A DNA stretch of 64,000 nt from Cyclobacterium marinum DSM 745 (lineage in GTDB: Bacteria > Bacteroidota > Bacteroidia > Cytophagales > Cyclobacteriaceae). The DNA lies in contig NC_015914.1 of the NCBI RefSeq assembly GCF_000222485.1, positions 2,552,501-2,616,500 of the forward strand. The letters are read 5' to 3'. The notes under the pieces are model-generated. The model saw nothing but the letters and a program-made list of their open reading frames with translations. It ran no database searches and was not told the origin of the DNA. Below are positions 41,802 through 52,253 of the stretch, piece after piece (position 1 is the first letter of the stretch; each line of letters opens with the position of its first letter). The translations under genes and the position numbers were made by a program.

Positions 41802-44645
41802 TTAATTGATTACAAACCACTGCTGGCTTTTTGCAGGAATATTGATGGGAAGACTTATGCTATAATCTCTATTTAGGCTGATGGATAGTTTTTCCCCATT
41901 TTGGTTTGTCAATATCGCTTGTTCGGAAAGGCCGGTATAATACAGGTTGACCTTGATAGTTTTGACAACAGGCACTTCCAGAGGATTGTAAAGCATGATC
42001 AGTCCTTTATCTTTCCCCTCCGGGTTGACATGTAGCAGTCCGTCATAATCCTTTCCATCGGGTCTTCTAATATGTACGATATCACTGTCCAATACTTCTC
42101 TGTGTTCCTTATAAAAGTCCACCCACTTCTTCACTATTGCTTTGGTTTGGGGGCTGTCATACAGTTGTGGTCCTCGGTAACAGGCTTGTACCCCCGCACC
42201 AAAGAGGTTGGCCAACCTTTGTTCGTAATGGGGCAAATGGTCTTTCAATGGCTCAATTGTGGCTTCTTTACCGCCGCCATGGTACTCCACCAAAGGAACA
42301 AACATCCAGCCCATGGAAGGCGTTTTTTGCCAAGTGCCATCATAAATATTTTGCCTTTCTATGATTTCCTGTTGGGCTCGAGGAAGGGACCAGTTGGTCT
42401 CACGGTATCCCATTCCAGTCTTATTGCTTCCTGCCATAAAGTAATGATCCGGCACATTGAGGAAAATACCCTTGCTTCTGCACCATTCGTAAAATTCCCT
42501 GATGGTTTCATATTGGTTCCATTGGGAGTCGTCTAAACCGGAATGTCCGGGATGATTATGGCTGGCACATACATCTCCGGGGTAACTGCCATCGTGTTCC
42601 AAAATATCCTGCCCTGTTTTTTCGTAAAAAGCATAAAGCTTTTTGAAATATTCTTGTCCCCATTCACTTTCAAGGCAAGGGGAATTGCCAAATCTTGGTT
42701 TTTTTCCTTCGGGCATGATGACATCATTCTCTTTGTCTATGCTCCTGCTGGCCAAAAGAGAATACCCCCCCAAAGCAATGCCCTTTTCATGGGCGTAGTC
42801 GGCAAGTTTTTTCATTCTGCCTAAGTTTTCGGGGCTGTCGTTTTCAATTTCAAAACCACTACCAAATGTCATGATTACCATTTCAAAGCCTACTTCAGCA
42901 CATTGATCTATGGCTTTTTTGACAGAAGCATTGTCGGCATTCCGAACATGCATCATAATGGGGTTTTCGGTAGCCCAAGGTGCCTGCGAACGGTACATCC
43001 TTTTTTCTGCCAGACCGATTCGCTCCCGGTCCCAGCTGTCATGAAATAGCTCCCAGGTTCTGAAACTTTTCATGCTTTCCCCCGGAGCCAAGGTTTTCAT
43101 CGGACCCAATTTAGGGTAAGCTTCGAGCAAGGTAGGTGTCTTCATATTGTAATTCACCTGAGTTTTGTATGCGGGGTCCGAATTCCAAGCAATGCTGCTA
43201 GAGTATAGATTATCCGGTGACATGCCTCCAAAACGGAAATCTGTTTCTACAGACAGGTTGGGTTTTTTCCAAATTTCTTTATCATCCACTGCACTTTCTG
43301 CCTCCACCAAAGCAAGAATTTCACTTTTAAAACGGTCAACAACTATTTTTTGACCGGAATTATTGATTACCTCAATCCACTTAGAAAGAAGAGGGATACC
43401 ATCATACAATTCGTAGAAAATCTTCACCTGGAGGTCCTTCAAATACTTAAATCGGTTCAATTTATCTTCTTTGGCATTTTCTCGGAGCTCTCCTAAAATC
43501 ATTACCTGGTTAATATGACTTCTTCCTCTTTCTCCGGAAGTGATAAAATCACCGGCACCGGCTTTTTGATCCATTTTACCTACCCTAAGTGCGGTAATAG
43601 GACTTTTGTCTGTAGGGATCTTTGCCAAATGATTGAAATCCTTGCCTGTGTAAGAATAGGAGAAGGTTAGGCCATCCGGTAGCTGTTCTGCCCTTAGGAA
43701 AACTTTCTTTCCGGCTAGTAATTTCCCAATCCTTTTTTCATTCTTCCCATCATATACACCAAAACTAAGATCTCCTGTTCTCAGGTTAAACTTGTATAAG
43801 GCTCCATTTTTTGATTGCAAAGCCATTCCCGGCCCCCAGCTGCCGGACTTATCAGTGCCCGGATCGATTTCTACAATCCAAACTTTACTCGTAGCCTTAA
43901 CTGGCATGCTTGCATAGACGTATTGATTGGTCAATGCCATGATTTCACCGGCCTTTCCTTCATTGATAAAAGAATTTCTCTCATCTGCTTTTGATGCAAA
44001 GACCTCCCAAGTTTCCTTCAAATCTTTGAAATCATCCATGAACAATACTTTTCTGCCTTGGTCGGTATTGCTTTGGTTTACAAGATTGGTGATCAGTTTT
44101 TGGCTAAATCCGTAGGTGAAAACCAGTTGTTTACCGGGTGCTGGCCAATCCAGGTCTTTGGGCATCCATTCCGGCCTTTTCTTCCAATCAAATCGGGGTT
44201 CTGTATTGCCGACGCGGTAGTCGAGCAGGTTTAAAGCAGATGGGTCGGCTTCCATTTGTTGCACCCATTTGTCGAGTAGGTAGTTTTGTACCGGCTGCCC
44301 AACTAAGCCCCCGACCTGAAAATTTAAACCATCAATGCTTACTTCTGCCTCTGGTTTTATTGCGCGAAGCATGTTTTCACCCGTCATTAAGTTTTCCAGG
44401 CCGACAGTAGCTCCACCTTTGCTAATGTCGAATACTCTACTGATCAGTCCATTACTTAGCACGATTTGGCCATTGGGTTTGGAGTAGGTTTTAGTTTTTG
44501 TCTGTGGAGTGGCGATCAACCAATCTTTGCTGACTTTAATTTTTTCCTTGTCATAGGGAGGAAGTTCAGTTCTCTGCTGCGCATCAAGATTTAATGCGAA
44601 AATGCTTACAAGAACCGTAAATAGCAGCTTTAGTTTATTGTTCAT
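41802..44645 (-). CDS. Large alpha-galactosidase-like glycoside hydrolase with inserted lectin-like module
   Basis: A 947-residue secreted enzyme (signal ending LNLDAQQ). An N-terminal beta-sandwich is followed by a roughly 190-residue insertion (about residues 195-385; MDDFKDLKETWEVFAS...VGKMDQKAG) that looks like a LamG-type module. Then comes a barrel with DILEHDGSYPGDV, the expected catalytic acid region, and WMFVPLVEYHGGG. Targets are probably galactose-containing polysaccharides. It precedes the smaller GH36-like gene in the same operon. No susC/susD pair is nearby, so it is not a classic PUL. Confidence 0.75.
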   Translation of the reverse strand: MNNKLKLLFTVLVSIFALNLDAQQRTELPPYDKEKIKVSKDWLIATPQTKTKTYSKPNGQIVLSNGLISRVFDISKGGATVGLENLMTGENMLRAIKPEAEVSIDGLNFQVGGLVGQPVQNYLLDKWVQQMEADPSALNLLDYRVGNTEPRFDWKKRPEWMPKDLDWPAPGKQLVFTYGFSQKLITNLVNQSNTDQGRKVLFMDDFKDLKETWEVFASKADERNSFINEGKAGEIMALTNQYVYASMPVKATSKVWIVEIDPGTDKSGSWGPGMALQSKNGALYKFNLRTGDLSFGVYDGKNEKRIGKLLAGKKVFLRAEQLPDGLTFSYSYTGKDFNHLAKIPTDKSPITALRVGKMDQKAGAGDFITSGERGRSHINQVMILGELRENAKEDKLNRFKYLKDLQVKIFYELYDGIPLLSKWIEVINNSGQKIVVDRFKSEILALVEAESAVDDKEIWKKPNLSVETDFRFGGMSPDNLYSSSIAWNSDPAYKTQVNYNMKTPTLLEAYPKLGPMKTLAPGESMKSFRTWELFHDSWDRERIGLAEKRMYRSQAPWATENPIMMHVRNADNASVKKAIDQCAEVGFEMVIMTFGSGFEIENDSPENLGRMKKLADYAHEKGIALGGYSLLASRSIDKENDVIMPEGKKPRFGNSPCLESEWGQEYFKKLYAFYEKTGQDILEHDGSYPGDVCASHNHPGHSGLDDSQWNQYETIREFYEWCRSKGIFLNVPDHYFMAGSNKTGMGYRETNWSLPRAQQEIIERQNIYDGTWQKTPSMGWMFVPLVEYHGGGKEATIEPLKDHLPHYEQRLANLFGAGVQACYRGPQLYDSPQTKAIVKKWVDFYKEHREVLDSDIVHIRRPDGKDYDGLLHVNPEGKDKGLIMLYNPLEVPVVKTIKVNLYYTGLSEQAILTNQNGEKLSISLNRDYSISLPINIPAKSQQWFVIN

Positions 44646-45154
44646 TTTATAGGTGGAATTTTGAGGCTATATTTTTTTTGGGAGAAGTGAAGCATTTCTA
44701 TACCTGTCTTTTACTGAGGGTTTACAGGAAATATTCTTTAAAATTATAATGTGTTTTGCATGATCAACCCTGGGTTTATCAAGTTTAGTGAAATAAAGAT
44801 TTAAAATGTCACAAAATAAAGATTCAACTTTATATATTGCAACTGGGCTCCACAACTGATTTTGATTTTTCAATTTTCCCTCAGTCAATATAATTGTACA
44901 ATTGAAATACAATATATAGACTATCTTAATTAGATAAAAAATAATCATTGCCCCATTATTGTCTAGGCTTAAGCCTTCTGCAACTGCGTTTGGCTTACTA
45001 GAGGACTTGTTTATCTTTCAGGAAAGGTATTTGGAAAAAAGATAAAAGAACAATTGTCGTCAAAGCAGTAAGTGAATTCTTTAGCCCATTAAAGGACATA
45101 AGCACCCTTAGTATTGCCTAGAGAAGATTAACATTAAACCAAATACAAAGACCT
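44646..45154. other. Intergenic region between divergent GH and FAD-lipoprotein genes
   Basis: About 510 nt of AT-rich DNA with promoters expected on both strands. Short open frames here are AT-rich and have no homology or start context, so I do not call them. Confidence 0.4.
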
Positions 45155-46792
45155 ATGAAATTTTTCAAATTACTTTTCTTATCCATATTGGGCATTACCT
45201 TATATGCTTGTGAGGATAAGGTGCAGCAATCTCATATTACGACTGATATTTGTGTATTAGGAGGTAGTGAGGCTGGTTTTACTGCTGCAATTCAGGCTGC
45301 TAGGCTTGGGAATAAAGTGATCCTTATAGTGCCTACCGGGCATCCCGGAGGGATGGTGGTAGAAGGACTTGGAAAAGACATTCGATTTGGAAGCGCTCGA
45401 GTGATAGGAGGAATAGCACGCGAATTTTATGAGAAGGTGGAGGCTAATTACGGGCAAAAGGCCGATTTTGAAAATCCAAAATGGTATTCAAAATATGAGC
45501 CTTCAGTTGCTGAAGCGGTAATTGAACAGATGCTGAAAAATGAAGACAACATAACCCTCATAAGAAATACCCGAATAAGAGAAAAAAATGGGGTAGTAAA
45601 AAATGAGAATAGGGTAGAAAAGGTTATCCTTAAAAATGGCTCAGAAATAAAGGCCAAAGTATTTGTTGATGCTTCCATAGAAGGTCATTTGCTGCATTTT
45701 GCTGGAATAACTACTGAAACAATTCGTGAGGGGAATGAAAAATATGGGGAGAATCTTAATGGAGTTCAGGAAGTAAATACTTTTAAGCAGTTTACAGTAA
45801 AAGTTGACCCTTATATTATAGAAGGTGATTCTACAAGTGGACTAATCCCTACCATTCAAGCTGGGGAATTAGGAAACCATGGAGATCCCAGCCATTATAT
45901 TCAGGGCTTTTGTTTTAGGATGTGCCTGACAAAAGATGAGCAAAACATGCTACCAATTAATAAACCTGAGGACTATGTACCTGAAAGGTATGAAATTTAC
46001 AGAAGGTACCTGAAAGAAGGAGGCCAGCTCTTCAAGCCAGAAGCCAATAGGCAGAATGGGAAAACGGACATAGGCAGTTGGCATGATCTATCGGCAAATC
46101 TTTATGGAGAGAATTGGGAATACCCAGAAGGGGATTACGAAAAACAGGACAGTATTATTCAATATCACCGTTCTTTTACTTTAGGCTTGCTGTGGTTCTT
46201 ACAAAACGACGAAAGTGTGGACAGCCTTACCAGGGCCAATTGGGAAGGGTGGGGTTTGCCTAAAGATGAGTTCACCGACAATGGCAATTGGCCACGGCGC
46301 CTCTATATTCGAAGTGGAAGACGAATGGTATCTGAATACATCATCACTGAACACAATGTCGATATTAAGGTTAAAGATACGGTTTCAGATCCGATTGCGA
46401 TAGCATGGTGGCCGCCGGATGTGCACCACGCCAGAAGAATTGTAAAAGATGGCAAAGCTTATAATGAAGGGTTTACCCATGTAGAAAACGATGGAACTTG
46501 GAAACCTTTTAAAATCTCGTTTCAAGCCACAGTGCCAAAGAAAGATGAATGTAGTAATGTATTGACGCCTACCTGTCTTTCCTCAAGCTATGTGGGTTAT
46601 GGAAGTATTCGAATCGTTCCTACTTTTATGATAATGGGTCAGAGTGTTGGAGCAGCAGCGGCTATTGCGGTTAGTGAAAATGTAGATGTTCAGGATATAC
46701 CTTATTCGGAATTGGAAAAGGTCTTGCTGAGTCAGAATCAATTGCTTGCTCTTCCGGATGATTGGTTGGAAATAATTACTATGAATAATTAA
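45155..46792 (+). CDS. FAD-dependent oxidoreductase lipoprotein (FAD_oxidored family)
   Basis: A 545-residue lipoprotein (signal ending LYACEDK) with the dinucleotide-binding start CVLGGSEAGFTAAIQAARLG and GHPGGMVVEGLGK. Near the C terminus it has YVGYGSIRIVPTFMIMGQSVGAAAAIA, the family's FAD-binding end. Members often sit beside sugar-degrading enzymes, possibly as oxidases or dehydrogenases of glycans. A shared bidirectional terminator separates it from the FG-GAP protein gene. Confidence 0.85.
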   Translation: MKFFKLLFLSILGITLYACEDKVQQSHITTDICVLGGSEAGFTAAIQAARLGNKVILIVPTGHPGGMVVEGLGKDIRFGSARVIGGIAREFYEKVEANYGQKADFENPKWYSKYEPSVAEAVIEQMLKNEDNITLIRNTRIREKNGVVKNENRVEKVILKNGSEIKAKVFVDASIEGHLLHFAGITTETIREGNEKYGENLNGVQEVNTFKQFTVKVDPYIIEGDSTSGLIPTIQAGELGNHGDPSHYIQGFCFRMCLTKDEQNMLPINKPEDYVPERYEIYRRYLKEGGQLFKPEANRQNGKTDIGSWHDLSANLYGENWEYPEGDYEKQDSIIQYHRSFTLGLLWFLQNDESVDSLTRANWEGWGLPKDEFTDNGNWPRRLYIRSGRRMVSEYIITEHNVDIKVKDTVSDPIAIAWWPPDVHHARRIVKDGKAYNEGFTHVENDGTWKPFKISFQATVPKKDECSNVLTPTCLSSSYVGYGSIRIVPTFMIMGQSVGAAAAIAVSENVDVQDIPYSELEKVLLSQNQLLALPDDWLEIITMNN

Positions 46793-46948
46793 TAGGGAAA
46801 AGTATGTAAAAACAGCCGGTGGTCTATATACCTCCGAAAGCTTTAAACTCAGGTTGATTGGCAACGGTAAAAAGCCATCTATTGAGGTAACTAAAGATTT
46901 TGTCATCATCGCTGTAAAAACACAGTAAACGGAAATTGAAAAACATAA

Positions 46949-46979
46949 AAAAGCCTCTGCAATTGTTGCAGAGGCTTTT
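46949..46979. terminator. Bidirectional terminator
   Basis: Perfect 14-bp stem AAAAGCCTCTGCAA/TTGCAGAGGCTTTT with a TTG loop, between converging genes. Confidence 0.9.
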
Positions 46980-46999
46980 ATACTATTTTGATTTAAGTA

Positions 47000-48979
47000 C
47001 TACCTGCGGAAATAATAAAAATGTCCATCTTCAGCACCGGCCAAAACGTCCCAAGTGCCATTTTTATCCCAATCTACGAATGTTGGACTGGTGGTGTGAC
47101 CGGCTAGGATTTTCTCAGAAATAGGGCCTTTGTGATTGAATATGACTTTATCCGGGCTTTCACTTACATTTTCAAATAGTGAAATGTTAACGCTGTTGAC
47201 CAATAGGTCTAGGTCCCCATCATTGTCCCAATCCATAAAGCTGATTTTTCTTCTTCCACTGCTGCCTGCATCGGAAATGTTGAGCCTGAGGATGCCTGGA
47301 TTGGCATCTTCCACTTTGTCTTTGTTGGTAAATGTGGAGCCATTTTCTCCGTAAAAGATGCGTTTTCCGGGCTGAAGAATTGGTGCTCCCTCCCCTTCTT
47401 TTCCTTCAAAGTAGGCAAGGTAGCCTTCATGATCCAGCATCACCAAATCCATAACCCCATCTTTGTTCCAATCTATTGCAAATGGAGTGGTTCTCCATTG
47501 TGTGACCAATTCATTGGCCTTAGGTTTCCACCAGTTCCAATCAGGATAAGGTGGAGATTGGCCTTTCCAATCCACTATTACAGGCTGAGGGGCCAACAAG
47601 CCATTCCCTGTGTTCTTTATCCATTCCACTCTTCCCCAAATAGAGTTAAAGATGATGTCTTTCTGACCGTCTCCATCCCAATCCGCTACGGATAAGGTGG
47701 TATAGCCCCACTTGGCTTCTGCAGGTCCCTGAATGGACCCATTATCACCTGCCTGAATTCTTATTGGCTCACCATCCGTTTCGAGCAATTTTGGTTCAGC
47801 CCATTTGGGTTTAACGGCACCATCCAAATTTTCAATAAATGCAAAATGACCTGCAGAGTTTCCTGCAATAATATCTTCGTCTCCATCATTGTCCCAGTCC
47901 ACACTTACAGGTGTTACCAAAGCACCAAATTTTAAATTGTCAGCTTGCTGTCTGAAGTATTTTGGGGATGAAAAAATGGGGAGTCCATCTTCTGTTTTAC
48001 CGGTATTTTTTATCAAAGCTACACGACCATCTTCATCACCTACCACTAAATCTACATGTCCATCTTTGTCCCAATCAAGGGCTACAGGAATAATCATTTC
48101 AAGATTCATTGCAATGATTCCCTCTTCATTTTCAAGATATCGCCCTTCTTTATAGACAGGATTTTCTCTTGTTCCCTTATTTTCAAAATAGGTTAATTTA
48201 TCTAGAAATTCCCCACATATAAGGTCTAAGTCACCATCTCCATCAAAATCAGCAAAATTTGGTGACGGAGCGCCATATACATTTATTTCTTTACCTCCGG
48301 CCTGGATTCTGCCTCGGTTTTCATATTGGCCATCTTTGTTTTCCAATAAGTACACAAAGCCATAAAGGGGGCCGTTGGTCCAAACACCCTCCTCATTGTA
48401 GGCGTCGTCCCAGCCATAAGCAGACCAGTCATCCATCCCTACAATTACGTCTAGGTCACCATCTCCATCATAGTCAACCATTTTCCATTGATTAAATCTT
48501 GGTTTTTTACCTAGGTCTTTGGTTAATTCTTCAATGGGAAAGAGTGCTTGTTCCTTGGATGCCAAGTCGGATTTAAAATCCACCAGTTCTGCACCGGGGA
48601 TCAAAACCTTTACACCTTGAGAAGTGTGAGAAACCTGTACTTTAGAAATCGCATCGCCTATTCTGACCGGAGGAGCAAAATCCGGAAAATCTTCACCACT
48701 TGTGTTTTCAAAAAAGTAAAGCCCATTAAAGGGTTTGTCAGGACAGGATACAAGCATGTCCATGTCCCCATCGCCATCATAATCCATAGGTAATGGCCAG
48801 GCCCACAGGCCTACACCTAAAAATGAACTTGTGCCGGGATTATTGTATTTGACAATTTCGAAGTCAGTTGATTCAATTGCTTCATTTTCAACAGTTTTGG
48901 GGCCTGCGCATGCCACAACTAAGGCAAGCATTGGCAAAATCAAGGGGCTTTTATTAAGGGAATACTTTAATTTCTTCAT
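47000..48979 (-). CDS. FG-GAP/VCBS-repeat lipoprotein
   Basis: A 659-residue lipoprotein (signal ending LVVACAG; ATG 48979 preferred over 49006) built of about nine FG-GAP/VCBS blades, each with a calcium-binding loop such as DYDGDGDMD, DFDGDGDLD, DWDNDGDED and DWNKDGVMD. It should fold as a beta-propeller on the cell surface and bind glycans or proteins. It is encoded in a region of glycan-related enzymes, converging with the FAD lipoprotein gene. Confidence 0.9.
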   Translation of the reverse strand: MKKLKYSLNKSPLILPMLALVVACAGPKTVENEAIESTDFEIVKYNNPGTSSFLGVGLWAWPLPMDYDGDGDMDMLVSCPDKPFNGLYFFENTSGEDFPDFAPPVRIGDAISKVQVSHTSQGVKVLIPGAELVDFKSDLASKEQALFPIEELTKDLGKKPRFNQWKMVDYDGDGDLDVIVGMDDWSAYGWDDAYNEEGVWTNGPLYGFVYLLENKDGQYENRGRIQAGGKEINVYGAPSPNFADFDGDGDLDLICGEFLDKLTYFENKGTRENPVYKEGRYLENEEGIIAMNLEMIIPVALDWDKDGHVDLVVGDEDGRVALIKNTGKTEDGLPIFSSPKYFRQQADNLKFGALVTPVSVDWDNDGDEDIIAGNSAGHFAFIENLDGAVKPKWAEPKLLETDGEPIRIQAGDNGSIQGPAEAKWGYTTLSVADWDGDGQKDIIFNSIWGRVEWIKNTGNGLLAPQPVIVDWKGQSPPYPDWNWWKPKANELVTQWRTTPFAIDWNKDGVMDLVMLDHEGYLAYFEGKEGEGAPILQPGKRIFYGENGSTFTNKDKVEDANPGILRLNISDAGSSGRRKISFMDWDNDGDLDLLVNSVNISLFENVSESPDKVIFNHKGPISEKILAGHTTSPTFVDWDKNGTWDVLAGAEDGHFYYFRR

Positions 48980-49468
48980 TTTAATAAGTTGGGGTTTATG
49001 TTTCATGCGATATGCTATTGTTTACACATTTATGACTAAAAGTCATGGATTGATAAAAAATACTATTGAATAAGTAGCATAGTCCATTTGGATAAAATTC
49101 ATTGTCCCTAATTACATTAGGTAAGAGAAGTACAGTTTTATACTGTTGTTACCCAATTATTAGTAAAGTGGCCATTCGGAATGCTAATCTTTCTTAAACA
49201 ACTTAAGTTTTCTTTCATTAAATATCTTAAATATTATTGAATTAGCACAATCCAATTATAGGATCGGCTTTTTGGGATTGTGAAGCTCCATTGGAAATTG
49301 CCATTATTATTTTAATTCTTAAAACAGTGATGGAGTAGAGATTAAGGCATGGAGTAATCTGTAGGATGAGAAAATTTTCTCATTAAATTTCTTATTATTT
49401 TTATTTGGAATTAATCCAAATAGAGGTACATTCGCATTATTGATTTTAATAATAATTAATCTAAATAA
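48980..49468. other. Intergenic region with haem-operon promoter
   Basis: About 490 nt. The right end has the Fur-like palindrome at 49402-49422 and AT-rich promoter DNA for the haem operon. No gene is supported. Confidence 0.5.
49402..49422. promoter_or_regulatory. Fur-like operator upstream of the haem operon
   Basis: Inverted repeat with arms ATTTGGA and TCCAAAT around GAATTAATC-like centre, 47 bp before the HmuT start. A similar half-site AATTAATCTAAAT lies at about 49456. Iron repression is the expected control. Confidence 0.6.
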
Positions 49469-50341
49469 ATGAAAAGGATTTTGCTTTCGGCTTTTTTATT
49501 GCTCAATTTAATATCCTGTGCCACAGGTGAAAAAAAATCAATTGAGCTATCAGAAGGTGGTAGCCCTCAAAAGATTATCACTGCAGGAGGGACCATTACA
49601 GAAATTGTATATTCCCTTGGTTTTGGTGATCAAATAATAGCTACCGACCGAACGTCAACTTATCCTAAGGAAATGCAGGCCCTTCCTAGTATAGGTTATA
49701 GAAATCAAATCAAGTCTGAAGGAATATTGTCACTTTCCCCCGACATAGTTTTGGTTGAGGAAGGATACCTATCTGAGGAGGTAGTCAGTCAGTTGAAGCT
49801 AATGGACCTAAAAATTCATTTTTTCAAAAAGCCAACCAACCCTGATGAGACGAAAAACCTTGTAAGGGATTTGGCAAGGCTTTTTGAAGTACCTGATACT
49901 GGGGAGCAAATCAATGAAAACATAAACAAAGATTTGAAGCGGTTGGAGGCTTACTTGCTGAAAGAACAAAGAGACAGCCTCACTGCAGCTTTTGTTATGG
50001 CAAGGGGACCTGAGACCCTATTTATAGCAGGAGAAAATACCTTTGCCGAAGAAATTTTCAATTTGGCAGGAATAAAGCTGGCAGCCAAGGGCTTTAAAGA
50101 GTTTATCCCATTGACACCAGAATCGCTGGTAAGCATGTCTCCGGATTACCTTGTCTTATTTGATTCTGGACTAGAAAGTCTGGGAGGTTTAGAAGGGCTT
50201 GCAGCTGTCAATGGAGTAAAAGAAACTGAAGCTTTTAGAGAAAAACAAGTTTTGAGTTTTGAGGGACATTATTTGTCAGGTATGGGGCCTAGAGTAGGGC
50301 AAGTAGCCTTGGAACTGGCTAAAAGTGTAAGGGAAAAATGA
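49469..50341 (+). CDS. hmuT: Haem ABC transporter substrate-binding lipoprotein
   Basis: A 290-residue lipoprotein (signal ending LISCATGE) of the TroA/HmuT type: ITAGGTITEIVYSLGFGDQIIATDRTSTYP at the start and IGYRNQIKSEGILSLSPDIVLVEE, which carries the conserved Tyr of HmuT proteins. It captures haem in the periplasm for the HmuUV importer. The stop overlaps the permease start by 4 nt (ATGA). The first gene of a haem locus with upstream Fur-like operator. Confidence 0.88.
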   Translation: MKRILLSAFLLLNLISCATGEKKSIELSEGGSPQKIITAGGTITEIVYSLGFGDQIIATDRTSTYPKEMQALPSIGYRNQIKSEGILSLSPDIVLVEEGYLSEEVVSQLKLMDLKIHFFKKPTNPDETKNLVRDLARLFEVPDTGEQINENINKDLKRLEAYLLKEQRDSLTAAFVMARGPETLFIAGENTFAEEIFNLAGIKLAAKGFKEFIPLTPESLVSMSPDYLVLFDSGLESLGGLEGLAAVNGVKETEAFREKQVLSFEGHYLSGMGPRVGQVALELAKSVREK

Positions 50342-51393
50342 TAGTATCAGGGTTAGTGAAAAGTAAAAAGCATTTGAATTATTGGGTGCTACTGTCCTTG
50401 ACAGTGATTCTATGCTTCGTTTTACTCATTTCCCTAACCAAAGGTGCCTATTCTCTTGATTTATCGGAGGTGATTGCAATTATTTCAAATTCGATAGGCT
50501 TTGATTTGTCGCGCTTTGAAAGCAGGTCTGCAGGTGTATTATTGCAGATAAGATTGCCACGAATATTACTAGGAGTATTGGTAGGTGGAGGATTAGGAAT
50601 TGCCGGAGCAGCTTTGCAAGGTTTGTTTAGAAACCCACTAGTGGAACCAGGTCTAATAGGGGTGAGTAGTGGCAGTGCCTTGTTTGCTGTCATATTTCTT
50701 GTTTTGCTTCCTGGCATTGTAGGTACCGTTCCTCTACTTGCTGATTTTGGATTGCCTATGTTTGCTTTCTTTGGTGGTCTATTGCATGTGTTGGCCGTGT
50801 ATTATTTGGGAACCGGAAATGGGGGAGGAAATACTGCCACCATAATTCTGGCAGGGGTGGCGATCAATGCAATGGCAGGTGCTTTGATTGGGCTCACTTT
50901 GTTTTATGCAGATGATGCTGCATTGCGAAGCTTCACCTTTTGGAGTCTGGGTGATTTAAGTGGCGCATCATGGCAAAAGCTTCCCATAGCCGCCATTTTC
51001 ATTTGTATCCCCTCACTTTTATTAATGCGGGGAGCTAAAAATTTGAACGCAATGGCTTTGGGAGAGAAAGAGGCCTTTTATATGGGAGTAAATGTAAAGC
51101 AAACGAAGGTCATACTACTCGTGGCCACGGCTTTAATTGTAGGCGTTGCGGTATCATTGTCCGGAATGATAGGCTTTGTAGGCTTGATTGTTCCCCATCT
51201 TATGCGGATTTGTTTCGGTGCGGACCATAGGTTGGTTTTACCCGGTTCTTTCTTATTGGGTGCAATTTTATTGAATTTCTCAGATCTACTAGCTAGAACC
51301 ATTGCCATTCCTGCCGAAATGCCAATTGGAGTGATTACCTCCTTACTGGGAGCACCTTTCTTTATGGGCTTGATATATAATTTGAAAAAATAA
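50338..51393 (+). CDS. hmuU: Haem ABC transporter permease (FecCD family)
   Basis: A 351-residue permease with nine to ten predicted helices. FecCD landmarks include LQIRLPRILLGVLVGGGLGIAGAALQGLFRNPLVEPGLIG and GMIGFVGLIVPHLMRICFGADHR, the coupling loop to the ATPase. It moves haem across the inner membrane with HmuV. Overlaps the HmuT gene by 4 nt and is followed 6 nt later by the ATPase gene. Confidence 0.92.
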   Translation: MIVSGLVKSKKHLNYWVLLSLTVILCFVLLISLTKGAYSLDLSEVIAIISNSIGFDLSRFESRSAGVLLQIRLPRILLGVLVGGGLGIAGAALQGLFRNPLVEPGLIGVSSGSALFAVIFLVLLPGIVGTVPLLADFGLPMFAFFGGLLHVLAVYYLGTGNGGGNTATIILAGVAINAMAGALIGLTLFYADDAALRSFTFWSLGDLSGASWQKLPIAAIFICIPSLLLMRGAKNLNAMALGEKEAFYMGVNVKQTKVILLVATALIVGVAVSLSGMIGFVGLIVPHLMRICFGADHRLVLPGSFLLGAILLNFSDLLARTIAIPAEMPIGVITSLLGAPFFMGLIYNLKK

Positions 51394-51399
51394 TCTAAT

Positions 51400-52203
51400 A
51401 TGCTATCTGCATCAAATATTCAATTTCGGACCAAAAAGCGGACAATTCTTGACGCTACCGATTTAGCTATTCAGCCGGGTGAAATCATGGCCATATTGGG
51501 TCCAAATGGGGCAGGTAAAACTACGCTTTTTAATTTGCTTTCAGGGGATTCAACTTCTTCTTTTGGGGTGGTAAAATACAATGGAAAGAATATTGCCCGA
51601 CTAAAGGCCAATAAAATGGCAGAGATGCGGGCAGTAATGCCTCAATATTCTACGGTTAATTTTCCTTTTACTGTTCGGGAAGTCGTGGAGTTAGGGCTAA
51701 TCTCTAATCAAGCCAAGAACCCTGAAAAGGTACTGGATGAGGTCATGTCATTGACTCAGATAGATCATTTGCAGCAGCAGGAATATGAACAGTTGTCGGG
51801 AGGGGAAAAGCAAAGGGTTCAACTTTCGAGAGTATTGGCTCAAGTTTGGGAAAAAAAACCTTTCCCAAGGTATGTCTTGCTGGATGAGCCCACCTCTAGC
51901 TTAGACATTGCTCAACAACATGCCATGCTTGAGGTTTTGAAACAGTTAAAAAGCAGAAATATTGGTGTGCTTGTTATTTTGCATGACTTGAACCTTGCCG
52001 CTCAATATGCCGACAAAATCCTTCTTTTGAAAGCCGGGAAGGTATGTTATTGTGGACCACTGAAGTCCGGCCTGAATGAATGCTTGCTCGAAAAGGTATT
52101 TGATCATCCCATTCGCTTAATGCACTGCGTTGGTACCGATCAATTGATAGTACACTGTTCCAATAAATCCAAAATGTATCCATCAACCCGGCTTGTTCAA
52201 TAA
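51400..52203 (+). CDS. hmuV: Haem ABC transporter ATP-binding protein
   Basis: A 267-residue ABC ATPase with Walker A GPNGAGKTT, signature LSGGEKQRVQ, Walker B YVLLDEPTSSLD and H-loop VILHDLNLA. Energises haem import by HmuU. It follows the permease directly, and the haem-handling gene starts about 50 nt downstream. Confidence 0.92.
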   Translation: MLSASNIQFRTKKRTILDATDLAIQPGEIMAILGPNGAGKTTLFNLLSGDSTSSFGVVKYNGKNIARLKANKMAEMRAVMPQYSTVNFPFTVREVVELGLISNQAKNPEKVLDEVMSLTQIDHLQQQEYEQLSGGEKQRVQLSRVLAQVWEKKPFPRYVLLDEPTSSLDIAQQHAMLEVLKQLKSRNIGVLVILHDLNLAAQYADKILLLKAGKVCYCGPLKSGLNECLLEKVFDHPIRLMHCVGTDQLIVHCSNKSKMYPSTRLVQ

Positions 52204-52253
52204 ATAGGAATTGACTTTTCGGTTCTAAATAAAACGCTTAAATAAAGAATAAA

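Noticed and set aside
44667..44948. Minus-strand protein upstream of the large GH gene
   Set aside because: AT-rich random-looking sequence in the divergent promoter region.
39683..48979. Classic polysaccharide utilisation locus
   Set aside because: Two GH genes, an FAD lipoprotein and a propeller protein are present but no SusC/SusD pair.
49469..52203. Vitamin B12 or siderophore importer
   Set aside because: The same fold is used, but the following HemS- and HmuY-like genes point to haem.
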